Below, in pieces: positions 1 to 6,733 of a stretch of 64,000 nt of DNA. The notes beneath the pieces are model-generated. The model was not told the origin of the DNA. It made no database searches and was given only the letters and a program-made list of their open reading frames with translations. The stretch lies in NCBI GenBank assembly GCA_947165685.1, contig CAMVBK010000005.1:50090-114089 (forward strand), written 5' to 3'. Position numbers and translations under genes: made by a program. Source of the DNA: F23-D06 sp947165685 (GTDB lineage: Bacteria; Bacteroidota; Bacteroidia; Bacteroidales; WCHB1-69). Within the stretch, counting starts at the first letter, position 1, and each line of letters opens with the position of its first letter.

Positions 1-450
1 CCCTACAAGCGAATCCTCCGAATAGTGTGTGTATGTCGTGTCATACAATGTCTTCCATTGCCAGCCTGTGTTAAAATTAACCGTTTCTTGAGATTTAGGG
101 ATTCGTTTTATGTGCAGGGAGCACATTTTACCGCCCATACCGTTGGTTATCTTGAATAGATATACCTTCGTGGAGAAAACATTGACTTTATAATCAGTCA
201 GTCTTGCTGTGAACTGGCTTGTTTTAACTTGGTTAGGCAGTTCCACAATCTCGAATTGCACACCCTTTCCCTTAGCAAGTTCAAAGTCTACAACGATTAC
301 GTCTCCTTCAGCAAAACTGTAGTAGAATTCTTCAGTACTGCCTCCATTCATCTTAAAAGACAAATCAGCGACTTGAATGGACGGCAGTGCTAACGCGAAG
401 GTCGTACTCATTATCAAAGAAACACATTCTAAAAAGCGTTTTTGAATCAT
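1..450 (-). CDS. secreted hypothetical protein (3' end outside window)
   Basis: The reading frame is open from an ATG at 448-450 to the window edge (150 codons), so the C-terminus is missing. The first 27 or so residues look like a signal peptide (MIQKRFLECVSLIMSTTFAL, then a small-residue stretch), so the protein is probably exported. The rest is beta-rich with alternating polar and hydrophobic residues and has no catalytic motif that I recognise. A second possible start is the Met at residue 14. It lies 29 bases downstream of the 480-989 gene on the same strand, so both are probably transcribed from the promoter near 1300. Function unknown. Confidence 0.6.
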   Translation of the reverse strand, partial: MIQKRFLECVSLIMSTTFALALPSIQVADLSFKMNGGSTEEFYYSFAEGDVIVVDFELAKGKGVQFEIVELPNQVKTSQFTARLTDYKVNVFSTKVYLFKITNGMGGKMCSLHIKRIPKSQETVNFNTGWQWKTLYDTTYTHYSEDSLVG

Positions 451-479
451 TTCTCTGGAATTTTTGACATGATATTTTT

Positions 480-989
480 TTACTCGTCTTGAGCTGTATT
501 ATTAGCTCGCATCAATTTAACAAATTTAATGGTAGTTCTGTTTACTGTTCCATCCTCAACAACAACGCATTCTTCAGAATTTTTTATGGCCTCTACTGTT
601 CCTTTTTTGTATCCAAATATTGTTTTCCACATTACGTGGTCACCTACTTTGTACCCTTTATAATTAGCATTCTGTTTTAACCCCCAAACATCTCCTTCTA
701 TAGCGAAATATTTCCCTTTAATCATATAAATCTTTGCGTTCATCAAAAAGACACCACCGGGAACTTCTCTTACAGTTTGTTCTAATGCGTCTTCCAATGT
801 CTCTGCTTTGCTCTTTGTTATTTTCTTTTGATTTCCCCGTGCATACGCTGCGATGAGTTCATAATCTTCTAGATTACCAATGTTTTTTGATGAAATCATG
901 TTGATTTTACCAATTTGAATCACCTTTTGAGCGTCACTATAATTGACAATTACAAACAAGGCTATTATTGTCAAAACCAATTTCCTCAT
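480..989 (-). CDS. conserved secreted hypothetical protein
   Basis: This encodes 169 residues. I chose the ATG at 987-989 because a signal peptide follows at once (MRKLVLTIIALFVIVNYSDA, cleavage near AQ) and a purine-rich GAGGA lies just upstream; the frame stays open to 1025. The mature part contains the stretch VPGGVFLMNAKIYMIKGKY followed by AIEGDVWG, which I recall from conserved Bacteroidales secreted proteins of unknown function, and a C-terminal half rich in Val and Lys that could form a small beta barrel (KVGDHVMWK, GTVEAIK). No catalytic motif is visible. It sits behind an unusually long leader (990-1306) with three hairpins and appears to form an operon with the truncated gene at 1-450. 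Confidence 0.65.
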   Translation of the reverse strand: MRKLVLTIIALFVIVNYSDAQKVIQIGKINMISSKNIGNLEDYELIAAYARGNQKKITKSKAETLEDALEQTVREVPGGVFLMNAKIYMIKGKYFAIEGDVWGLKQNANYKGYKVGDHVMWKTIFGYKKGTVEAIKNSEECVVVEDGTVNRTTIKFVKLMRANNTAQDE

Positions 990-1306
990 TTTATTCCTCT
1001 GCCGTTTGTTTCCCTGTCGGCGCATCAGGGTTCAATCGCTCCCCAGTGCCACAAGAGCAAACCACAAAAGAAGCGTGGCACTGACATACCACTTCTTCTA
1101 TCGGAGGTCGTGAGAATTACCTTGTAACGGAGAATGTAATAATCAGCCCACGCTATACGCGCGAACCTTTACACTCTCTTGCGTTACAATTCTGGAAATT
1201 TCTCACGTTTCCGATAGCAAGACGAGCATAACGCTTCGTTTAATTTCAATAAAAATTTCGCCAACCGTTGGGCAAATCGCACTTCCAGGTTGGCGAGGCA
1301 AAGATA
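990..1306 (-). promoter_or_regulatory. promoter and about 300-nt structured 5' leader
   Basis: On the minus strand a TATCTTTGCC -7 element lies at 1306-1297, which would start transcription near 1290, about 300 bases before the start codon at 989. The leader contains three successive hairpins. The first pairs 1259-1266 with 1288-1295 (8 bp). The second is long and interrupted, pairing 1098-1105 with 1210-1217, 1110-1118 with 1197-1206 and 1123-1129 with 1182-1188. The third pairs 1044-1052 with 1075-1083 (9 bp). No open frame of useful length fits here. This looks like a structured regulatory RNA or leader; its class is not known to me. Confidence 0.5.
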
Positions 1307-1471
1307 GAATTTTTTTCATTCAGTCTTGCCAGAAAAAAGTGTGCGACATTTTTCCTCGCACACATGCAGAAAACCACACAATAATGGCAGAAAAACATCG
1401 GAAAACAAACAGTTAGTCACTTTTTTGGAAAAAATCGGGTCGCTAGGGACTGGCTTTTCGGAAAATTGTTG

Positions 1472-1480
1472 TATTTTTGC
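1472..1480 (+). promoter_or_regulatory. -7 promoter element of the Panacea-type pair
   Basis: TATTTTTGC matches the Bacteroidota -7 element and lies 20 bases before the ATG at 1500. Upstream, 1339-1346 and 1356-1363 form an 8-bp inverted repeat (GTGTGCGA/TCGCACAC) that may be an operator or a minor terminator. Confidence 0.5.
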
Positions 1481-1499
1481 CGCGACAAAAATGGAAGAT

Positions 1500-1952
1500 A
1501 TGGCATACAAAGCTATTGACATTGCGAAGAAACTGATCAAGATGGCGGATGACGACATAGCCAACGGCGGTGACAACATCACCAATCTCAAGTTGCAGAA
1601 ACTGTTGTATTATCAGCAGGGTTACCACCTGGCCGCCTTCGACACGCCTTTATTTGACGAGTCTGTGGAGGCATGGATATACGGTCCGGTTGTGCCAGTC
1701 GTTTATGACTATTTCCAACCATACGGTGCCACAAGTCTGCCTGTTTGCGACGATGTTGTTGTTTTGGGAGACAAGGAAGAATCCCTTTTCTATCAAGTAT
1801 TTGACGCTTATAGGGAATTTTCAGCCATAGGTCTGATGAACAAAACACATACAGAACGTCCCTGGTTGAGCGTCAGCCCTCATGACCGGGGCAGTGTAAT
1901 CCCTGTGGAAACCCTGAAATCGTATTTCAAAACACAATATTTTGAAAACTAA
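1500..1952 (+). CDS. Panacea (SocA/DUF4065-type) antitoxin-like protein
   Basis: The 150-residue product begins MAYKAIDIAKKLIKMADD and contains NLKLQKLLYYQQGYHLA and AWIYGPVVPVVYDYF, hallmark segments of the Panacea/DUF4065 domain of SocA-type proteins. That domain is known as a chaperone-like antitoxin module that pairs with many unrelated toxins. I chose the ATG at 1500; another in-frame ATG lies at 1491, and the -7 element at 1472-1480 leaves only a short leader for either. The stop codon overlaps the next gene by 11 bases, as in a translationally coupled toxin-antitoxin pair. Role inferred: it neutralises the product of 1942-2334 and may repress its own promoter. Confidence 0.75.
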   Translation: MAYKAIDIAKKLIKMADDDIANGGDNITNLKLQKLLYYQQGYHLAAFDTPLFDESVEAWIYGPVVPVVYDYFQPYGATSLPVCDDVVVLGDKEESLFYQVFDAYREFSAIGLMNKTHTERPWLSVSPHDRGSVIPVETLKSYFKTQYFEN

Positions 1953-2334
1953 CAATCTGATTCAGAAGCCCAACGAACATAATGATCGTCAGAAAGTCGT
2001 TTTTGGATTCTCCGAAATCCGTGATGTAAGTTATGTGACGGCTCGTAATGATTCTAAATTCTTCATTGACTATATCCACCATCTAAAGTCATTCTGTAGC
2101 ATGACGTGGGATGAAATCAGAACCACCCAACGGCATGGTTTCGGTTCCGAGATCATAGATGTTCATCGTCTCACCCAGAAAGCTTTGCGGTGTGTTCCGT
2201 CTGGATTAAGAAAACTTATTGTATTGAGAGCAACTGGAAAAAACCACGTTTTTCTTGGCTATAGGGATGGCAGCGTGTTCCAGATTCTGTTTGTCGAGTA
2301 TCATTTCGGCGACATATACGCTCACGAGGCATAA
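1942..2334 (+). CDS. putative toxin partner of the Panacea antitoxin
   Basis: This 130-residue protein would start at a TTG at 1942, inside the end of the antitoxin gene, because no upstream ATG exists in frame and the next Met is far inside. Recognisable pieces are FFIDYIHHLKSFCSMTWDEI, RHGFGSEII and a C-terminal FLGYRDGSVFQILFVEYHF. The last resembles the end of small beta-rich proteins I have seen beside toxin-antitoxin loci, but I cannot name the family or its activity. The overlap with a Panacea antitoxin gene and the lack of any other partner make a toxin role the best inference. The order is antitoxin first, toxin second. Confidence 0.5.
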   Translation: MKTNNLIQKPNEHNDRQKVVFGFSEIRDVSYVTARNDSKFFIDYIHHLKSFCSMTWDEIRTTQRHGFGSEIIDVHRLTQKALRCVPSGLRKLIVLRATGKNHVFLGYRDGSVFQILFVEYHFGDIYAHEA

Positions 2335-2395
2335 AAGTACATGTAGCGACTCGCGCCTCTGTGTTGGCGGAGAAAATACAGTTTTTTTTCAGTCC

Positions 2396-2434
2396 TGTAA
2401 ACATCCCTTACACCCACTGTAAGATTTTCTTACA
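2396..2434 (+). promoter_or_regulatory. tandem palindromic operator, copy a
   Basis: Two 17-bp palindromes of the form TGTAA-N7-TTACA lie at 2396-2412 and 2418-2434, with centres 22 bp apart. The same pair occurs at 6489-6527 and 18320-18357. All three are followed 62-63 bp later by a TTTGGCA element, an arrangement expected for an enhancer-binding protein acting on a sigma-54 promoter. The cognate regulator is not in the window. Confidence 0.7.
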
Positions 2435-2487
2435 CCCTCCATGTGCCAACATCCGTCGAACATCTCACAACCAGCATGTTACGACTT

Positions 2488-2503
2488 TGGCATCCTTTTG
2501 GCA
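2488..2503 (+). promoter_or_regulatory. sigma-54-like promoter of the HlyD gene
   Basis: TGGCATCCTTTTGGCA has GG at 2489-2490 and GC at 2501-2502, separated by exactly 10 bases as in -24/-12 promoters (consensus TGGCAC-N5-TTGCW). It is the best match of the three related sites. The GG lies 63 bp from the centre of the second palindrome. Transcription would begin near 2514, about 100 bases before the start codon. Confidence 0.55.
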
Positions 2504-2529
2504 TCCTCTTACGGTACCGAACCCACGAC

Positions 2530-2594
2530 CAGCCTCGGAGAGGCTGAACGCACGCAGTGCAATTAACCCCACACAAGCGCAGCGCAGTGTGGGG
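2530..2594 (+). repeat. REP-like palindromic repeat, copy 1
   Basis: This is one of four related elements (others at 6651-6717, 9172-9232 and 12946-13010). Each has a small GC hairpin (here AGCCTCGGAGAGGCT), a CGC-rich middle, and a second hairpin with arms CCCCACAC and GTGTGGGG. It ends 23 bases before the HlyD start codon, inside the predicted leader. Confidence 0.75.
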
Positions 2595-2617
2595 AAAACA
2601 CCAAAAACCGAAAAGAT

Positions 2618-3880
2618 ATGGACAGAAAGATAGAACCAACCAAAGGAATCCGCAAACTCTTCACCCGCAAGGCACTGCCCTACTGGGGCGGGGCGCTGAT
2701 GCTCGTCTTCATCGGGTGGCTGCTGCTGCGGGACAACGCCTCGCGACTGCGCACGAACGGCGACACCTTCACCGTCGGCGAGGTGCGGCGCGGCGAGTTC
2801 AACGACTATATCCGCGTCACCGGGCAGGTGGTGCCGATGACCACTGTGCAGCTCAGCCCATTGGAGGGCGGTGTGGTGCAGCAGATTGTGACGGAGGAGG
2901 GCTCGCACGTCCGCGAGGGCGACATCATCCTGATTCTCAGCAACGAAGCGCTCGACATGCAGATTCTCAACGCCGAGGCCGACCTCGCCGAAAAGGAGAA
3001 CATCCTCCGCAACACGATGATCGCCATGGAACAGCAGAAACTGAACCTCCAGCAGGAGAAGCTGCAGCTGCAGATGGAGGTGCGCCGCAAAAAACGCACC
3101 TACGAGGCGAAAAAGTCGCTCTATGACGACAACCTCGTCGCGAAGGAGGAGTATTTGCAGGCCGAGGAGGAGTACCAGTTGGCCACCGACCGGCTCAAGC
3201 TGGTCGAGAACCGCGCCAAGCAGGACAGCCTCTACCGTTCGGTGGAAATCCGGCAGATGCGCGAAAGTTTGGAGAACATGCGGCTCAACATGCAGATGAT
3301 ACGTCATCGCAAGGAGAACCTTACCATCAAAGCCCCGATTGACGGCGAGCTTGGCCTTGTGGATGTGGTGCTCGGACAGTCTGTTGCGGCGGGCAGCAAG
3401 GTCGGGCAGATCAACAACCAGGACAACTACAAGCTCGAAGCTCTGATTGACGAGCACTATATCGACCGGGTGAGCGCGGGACTGACCGCCGATTTCGAGC
3501 GGCAGGGCGAAAAGTGCAACGTGCTGATACGCAAGGTCTATCCCGAGGTGCGCGACGGCAAGTTCAAGGCCGACTTCAAATTCCCCGACGGTCAGCCAGA
3601 GAACATCCGCACCGGCCAGACCTTCTACCTGAACCTGCAGCTCGGTCAGCCGGTGGAGGCCGTCCTCATTCCGCGCGGCGCCTTCTACCAAAAGACCGGC
3701 GGTAAGTGGATCTACGTGGTCTCCCCCGACGGCAAGCGTGCCGTGAAGCGCGACATCCGCATCGGTCGCCAAAATCCGCAGTACTACGAGGTTTTGGAAG
3801 GTCTTGAACCGGGCGAGAGGGTGATCACGTCGTCGTATGACGGGTACGGGGAGGCGGAAGTATTGGAAATTAAGAATTAA
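2618..3880 (+). CDS. HlyD/MacA-type periplasmic efflux adaptor
   Basis: This 420-residue membrane-fusion protein would bridge the inner-membrane ABC transporter and an outer-membrane channel. One membrane anchor lies at about residues 22-38 (ALMLVFIGWLLLRD). A lipoyl-like beta segment follows (ITGQVVPM-type, here VTGQVVPMTTVQLSP, then EGSHVREGDIILILSNEA), a long alpha-helical hairpin at about 115-240, the second lipoyl half (IKAPIDGELGLVDVVLGQSV), and beta-barrel/proximal domains ending GLEPGERVITSSYDGYGEA. The start is the ATG 23 bases after the repeat. It heads the island that continues with FtsX-type permeases and an ABC ATPase, though ATPase genes now separate it from them. Control by the sigma-54-like promoter is inferred. 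No outer-membrane channel gene of the TolC type is seen. Confidence 0.88.
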   Translation: MDRKIEPTKGIRKLFTRKALPYWGGALMLVFIGWLLLRDNASRLRTNGDTFTVGEVRRGEFNDYIRVTGQVVPMTTVQLSPLEGGVVQQIVTEEGSHVREGDIILILSNEALDMQILNAEADLAEKENILRNTMIAMEQQKLNLQQEKLQLQMEVRRKKRTYEAKKSLYDDNLVAKEEYLQAEEEYQLATDRLKLVENRAKQDSLYRSVEIRQMRESLENMRLNMQMIRHRKENLTIKAPIDGELGLVDVVLGQSVAAGSKVGQINNQDNYKLEALIDEHYIDRVSAGLTADFERQGEKCNVLIRKVYPEVRDGKFKADFKFPDGQPENIRTGQTFYLNLQLGQPVEAVLIPRGAFYQKTGGKWIYVVSPDGKRAVKRDIRIGRQNPQYYEVLEGLEPGERVITSSYDGYGEAEVLEIKN

Positions 3881-3925
<45 letters not shown>

Positions 3926-3967
3926 GAGAGTAAATACTTTTTTCTAAAAATGGAATGCAGAGTAATA

Positions 3968-4000
3968 CGAAAAGTGTTGTCTGTGGGCAACACTTTTTCG
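3968..4000. terminator. bidirectional terminator between convergent genes
   Basis: Arms CGAAAAGTGTTG (3968-3979) and CAACACTTTTTCG (3988-4000) flank an 8-base loop. The A and T tracts on the outer flanks fit intrinsic termination in both directions, between HlyD on the plus strand and the ATPase on the minus strand. Confidence 0.7.
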
Positions 4001-4006
4001 TGAAAA

Positions 4007-5434
4007 CTACTGGTTGTAGGCAACACTTTCCTCTGCCAAACGGTTAAGTGCATCAATGTCAAGGTCTGGGAGTTCTATTTCGTCGTCATCGTCAAGATCA
4101 AGCAGGAAACCCATGTAAAGAGGAAGTGTCAGCACCGCGTCGTGACGTCCTACATTATAATTGCCGAACTTTATGGCATGGGTTACGTGGTAATGATCGG
4201 GATTGCCTAAGACGGTGGAAAGACTTTTCGTTTTACCCGATTTTGCTTTGACTTCCAAGGGCAGGCATTCGCCGTGATGACGAACCAGAAAGTCGAGTTC
4301 AAGTCCGAACTCCTTGTGGAAATAGTAAAGGCGTTTCCTTTTTTTGCAGAGGAAGTCGGCCATCAGATTTTCAAAGATAGCCCCTTTGTAACCATACAAG
4401 TTGCCTTGAAGCACGTCGGCGCGAGTGCCGGGATCAAGCAAAGCTACCAAGAGGCCGATGTCTGTGACATAAACTTTGAAACAGTCTTCGATTGCGTTAC
4501 CGGATAAGGGAAGCTCGGTCGTCGTGGTGTTGTAGCAGCGGCGTATGATACCGGCATCCTCAAGCCATTGCAGGCATCCGAGATATTGAGAGGAACGGGC
4601 ACCTTTCTTGATAGTCGCGTATTGGAATTTCTTATTCTCTTTGGCCAGTTGCCTCGGTATGGATTCAAAACATTCCCGTATATGCGGCTTGTCGTTGTCA
4701 TCTGCGTATTTAACCATATCATCCTCATATTCAGCGATAATCGTACTGAACACCTCGCCTACCTGGCCGATATGTTTGGTTTCAAGAAACTTGTTGACCA
4801 CCTCTGGCAGACCGCCCACAACGATGTACCGGTAAAGTAATTGCATCAGGGTCTGATGTATGCCATCGGGGACGGGTGTTTCATGCAGCAAACAGTCCGA
4901 TAATGTGTCAATAATACCTTGCCGGATGCCATTGGCCCAGAGAAACTCCTCGAAGTCAAGAGGATACATATCCACAATCGTCTCATACCCAACAGGGACG
5001 GAGTTTTTTCCAAGTTGCTCCTTGGCTTTTTTCTTCTGCTTTTCACCGTAACCTTTCACACCGAGCAGAGAACCTGTGGCTATGACATCATACCGGCCGT
5101 CGATCTTGAACGATTTCAATGCGGTTCTGGCATCGGGGCAGTCTTGAATCTCATCGAAAATCAGGCATGTTTCGTAAGGTATGAATTCCGCTTCGGGCAT
5201 AATTGCGGAGAGATTCATCATCATCACATCCACCTCTTTAGAACCGGTGAAAGCAGCGGATTTTTCAGGCTGGAGTGCGAAGTTGATGTAAATAACACTT
5301 TTGTAGTTCACCTCCGCAAAATGTTGAACAATAAAGGTTTTTCCGCATTGCCTTATTCCTTTTATGACCAGCGGTTTGTGGTTTTCTGTGTTCTTCCATT
5401 TGATGAGGATATCCTCAATCTTTCTCTTCAGCAT
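4007..5434 (-). CDS. AAA ATPase with DUF4143 domain
   Basis: The 475-residue product has an AAA_14-type ATPase domain at the N-terminus: Walker A GIRQCGKTF at residues 26-34, Walker B CLIFDEIQD near 110 and a sensor-like VIATGSLLGV near 137. The C-terminal part is DUF4143-like and ends with a restriction-endonuclease-like strand pattern (LELDFLVRHHGECLPLEVKAK). Such ATPases are widespread and multi-copy in Bacteroidales and their biological role is not established. Start at the ATG at 5434, 23 bases from a TATTTTTGC -7 element. Three iterated boxes at a 32-bp period overlap its promoter. It converges with the HlyD gene across a terminator. Confidence 0.85.
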   Translation of the reverse strand: MLKRKIEDILIKWKNTENHKPLVIKGIRQCGKTFIVQHFAEVNYKSVIYINFALQPEKSAAFTGSKEVDVMMMNLSAIMPEAEFIPYETCLIFDEIQDCPDARTALKSFKIDGRYDVIATGSLLGVKGYGEKQKKKAKEQLGKNSVPVGYETIVDMYPLDFEEFLWANGIRQGIIDTLSDCLLHETPVPDGIHQTLMQLLYRYIVVGGLPEVVNKFLETKHIGQVGEVFSTIIAEYEDDMVKYADDNDKPHIRECFESIPRQLAKENKKFQYATIKKGARSSQYLGCLQWLEDAGIIRRCYNTTTTELPLSGNAIEDCFKVYVTDIGLLVALLDPGTRADVLQGNLYGYKGAIFENLMADFLCKKRKRLYYFHKEFGLELDFLVRHHGECLPLEVKAKSGKTKSLSTVLGNPDHYHVTHAIKFGNYNVGRHDAVLTLPLYMGFLLDLDDDDEIELPDLDIDALNRLAEESVAYNQ

Positions 5435-5456
5435 AATGACACGATTTTTTCAGCCT

Positions 5457-5538
5457 GCAAAAATACACTTTTCTGACGGAAAAAATCACAATCCAAACAT
5501 TTTTCTGACGGAAAAAATCGCGGACGCTACACTTTTCT
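5457..5538 (-). promoter_or_regulatory. promoter with three 32-bp-spaced iterons
   Basis: The minus-strand -7 element TATTTTTGC covers 5465-5457. On the plus strand the box ACACTTTTCTGACGG begins at 5465, a near copy at 5497 (ACATTTTTCTGACGG), and a shorter one at 5529 (ACACTTTTCTTG). Two steps of exactly 32 bp place the boxes on one face of the helix. The next ATPase relic carries the same box at a 33-bp period. Confidence 0.65.
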
Positions 5539-5585
5539 TGTCAACCAAAACTCCGGCAGAAGCACTGAAGCAGCAGCAGGGGCGT

Positions 5586-5613
5586 GTAGAGACGCAAAAT
5601 TTTGCATCTCTAC
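5586..5613. repeat. GTAGAGACG palindromic repeat, copy 1
   Basis: A near-perfect palindrome with outer arms GTAGAGACGC and a GCATCTCTAC mirror half. Related copies lie at 9986-10014 and 15445-15471. It overlaps the stop codon of the ATPase relic at 5610. Confidence 0.7.
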
Positions 5614-5810
5614 CATGCAAACAACGCGTCACCCTTCACCTCGCGGGGAATCTTCCGGGCGTACATATTGTCCAAAAGACCATTCGGCGTGATGAATGCC
5701 GGCAGCAATGATTTCTTCGTTTGGGTGACCTTCCGGAAAATACGCATCCGGCGGGCGAGTTGGCTGTCATAGCTTTTGGTGATTTCGTATTCGTCTGTGG
5801 AGAATTTCAT
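5610..5810 (-). pseudogene. C-terminal relic of a DUF234-type AAA ATPase
   Basis: The 66 codons from the Met at 5810 match the end of the intact ATPase at 15621-17042. Compare YEITKSYDSQLARRMRIFR, KKSLLPAFITPNGL and DALFAW here with YTITSDEDLKVRNRAAAFV, RNGILPTWITPYGL and DDLFAD there. The ATPase domain and most of the protein are absent, so only the last part remains. Duplicated promoter boxes (5849-5918) still precede it, suggesting an internal deletion that joined promoter and tail. It may still be translated as a short protein of unknown role. Confidence 0.65.
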
Positions 5811-5848
5811 TTCGCAACTCAAGAATTTTGGCGCAAAGACACAAAAAA

Positions 5849-5918
5849 TATGAGATTGCGCCAACCTTGTGGTAGAATTCTGGCGTAATCTCTGTTTTTT
5901 TATGAGATTGCGCCAAGG
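5849..5918 (-). promoter_or_regulatory. duplicated promoter boxes before the ATPase relic
   Basis: The sequence TATGAGATTGCGCCAA occurs at 5849-5864 and starts again at 5901; an inverted, imperfect copy (GGCGTAATCTC) lies between them near 5882-5892. A TGTCTTTGC-like -7 element is present on the minus strand near 5841-5833. The boxes differ in sequence from those of the other ATPase genes but are placed similarly. Confidence 0.5.
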
Positions 5919-5941
5919 AAGTTGTTTTGCAAAAAAGCGAA

Positions 5942-6291
5942 TTACAGCAGAACTTCCGTCGGTGGGGTTGACGGAATGAAAAACATGACGTAGTATATCG
6001 GAAGATAAGTCACCTTCCCGTTTTGCTTGACTTCGCGCTCGTTCGACATTACAAAAGCTTGTTCGATGTGGTAGTCGGGAGTGGCGACAAAGGCATCCAA
6101 CGAAGCGTGCTCATTGTAGTTTTTCCCCGATTTAACCTCGATGGGAAGAACCGAAAGCAAAAACGTTTTTGCCCTTCATACCGAATGATAAAAGACTTCC
6201 CTATCTGACGAGCTCCATCAAGAACTAGTATCTTATCAGATCCATTATCAAGATAATCAGCTATTTCCGTTTGAATCTTTCTTTTTAACAT
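5942..6291 (-). pseudogene. AAA/DUF4143 ATPase with a large internal deletion
   Basis: The start (MLKRKIQTEIADYL, ATG at 6289-6291) runs into a good Walker A region, LDGARQIGKSFIIRY, and then stops making sense near 6165. In a different frame the text resumes as a typical DUF4143 C-terminus: LPIEVKSGKNYNEHASL, then ATPDYHIEQAFVMSN, ending near 5942. Roughly 300 residues of the usual family length are missing and the two pieces are out of frame, so the gene is broken. The first five residues match those of the 4007-5434 ATPase, and both carry the same promoter iterons. Confidence 0.75.
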
Positions 6292-6373
6292 ACACTTTTC
6301 CGTTAAATTCAAATCTGCAAACATACACTTTTCTGGAAAACAATCGGATGAAATAATACACTTTTCCGTCAAT
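6292..6373 (-). promoter_or_regulatory. promoter with three 33-bp-spaced iterons
   Basis: On the plus strand the boxes ACACTTTTCCGTTAAAT, ACACTTTTCTGGAAAAC and ACACTTTTCCGTCAAT begin at 6292, 6325 and 6358, two steps of exactly 33 bp. A minus-strand TATGTTTGC -7 element overlaps the middle box near 6325-6317, and the first box abuts the start codon at 6289-6291. Confidence 0.65.
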
Positions 6374-6488
6374 CATACTTAGTTCTTGTACCAGCTCGAA
6401 AAAAGTGGACACGAGAGCCTTGTCCCAAAAATAGTATTTTTGCCATTATGAAAGTTTCAATGATGACCTTTAATAAAATGATGATACC

Positions 6489-6527
6489 TGTAAAGAAACC
6501 TTACACCTGCTGTAAGAAATCTTTACA
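6489..6527 (+). promoter_or_regulatory. tandem palindromic operator, copy b
   Basis: Palindromes TGTAAAGAAACCTTACA (6489-6505) and TGTAAGAAATCTTTACA (6511-6527) have centres 22 bp apart, as in copies a and c. An upstream TATTTTTGCC near 6434 and a 31-codon open frame from 6448 overlap the site, but I do not regard that frame as a gene. Confidence 0.7.
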
Positions 6528-6579
6528 GCGGCCCTTTTGTTAGATGTTTAGAGAATTGACAACCAATGGTTTATGTTTT

Positions 6580-6595
6580 TGGCACGGAAAATGAT
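6580..6595 (+). promoter_or_regulatory. sigma-54-like promoter of permease 1
   Basis: TGGCACGGAAAATGAT has a perfect -24 half (TGGCAC) and G at the first -12 position (6593), but A instead of C next to it. GG at 6581-6582 is 62 bp from the centre of the second palindrome. The match at -12 is weak, so the call rests on the shared spacing. Confidence 0.45.
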
Positions 6596-6650
6596 GTATG
6601 AGAATGATGAAGAACGATGTATGGATGTTTATAAAAAAAATAAATCCTTA

Positions 6651-6717
6651 AGCAGCCTCGGAGAGGCAAGACGCGCGAAGCGCTAATAACCCCATACAAG
6701 CGAAGCGCAGTGTGGGG
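6651..6717 (+). repeat. REP-like palindromic repeat, copy 2
   Basis: Same architecture as 2530-2594: GCCTCGGAGAGGC hairpin, CGC-rich middle, and CCCCATAC / GTGTGGGG arms. It ends 16 bases before the ATG of permease 1. Confidence 0.75.
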
Positions 6718-6733
6718 CTTAAAACAAAAAAAT

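Noticed and set aside
2465..3772. 435-codon open frame antisense to the HlyD gene
   Set aside because: It covers the HlyD gene on the other strand, whose adaptor motifs are clear, and would start inside coding sequence.
5457..5538. CRISPR-like array because of regular 32-bp spacing
   Set aside because: Repeats are short, only three, overlap a promoter, and no cas genes are present.
6448..6541. 31-codon open frame (MKVSMMTFNKMM...) behind a TATTTTTGCC element
   Set aside because: It lies across the paired palindromes of module b, has no homologue I recognise, and its sequence is explained by the operator.
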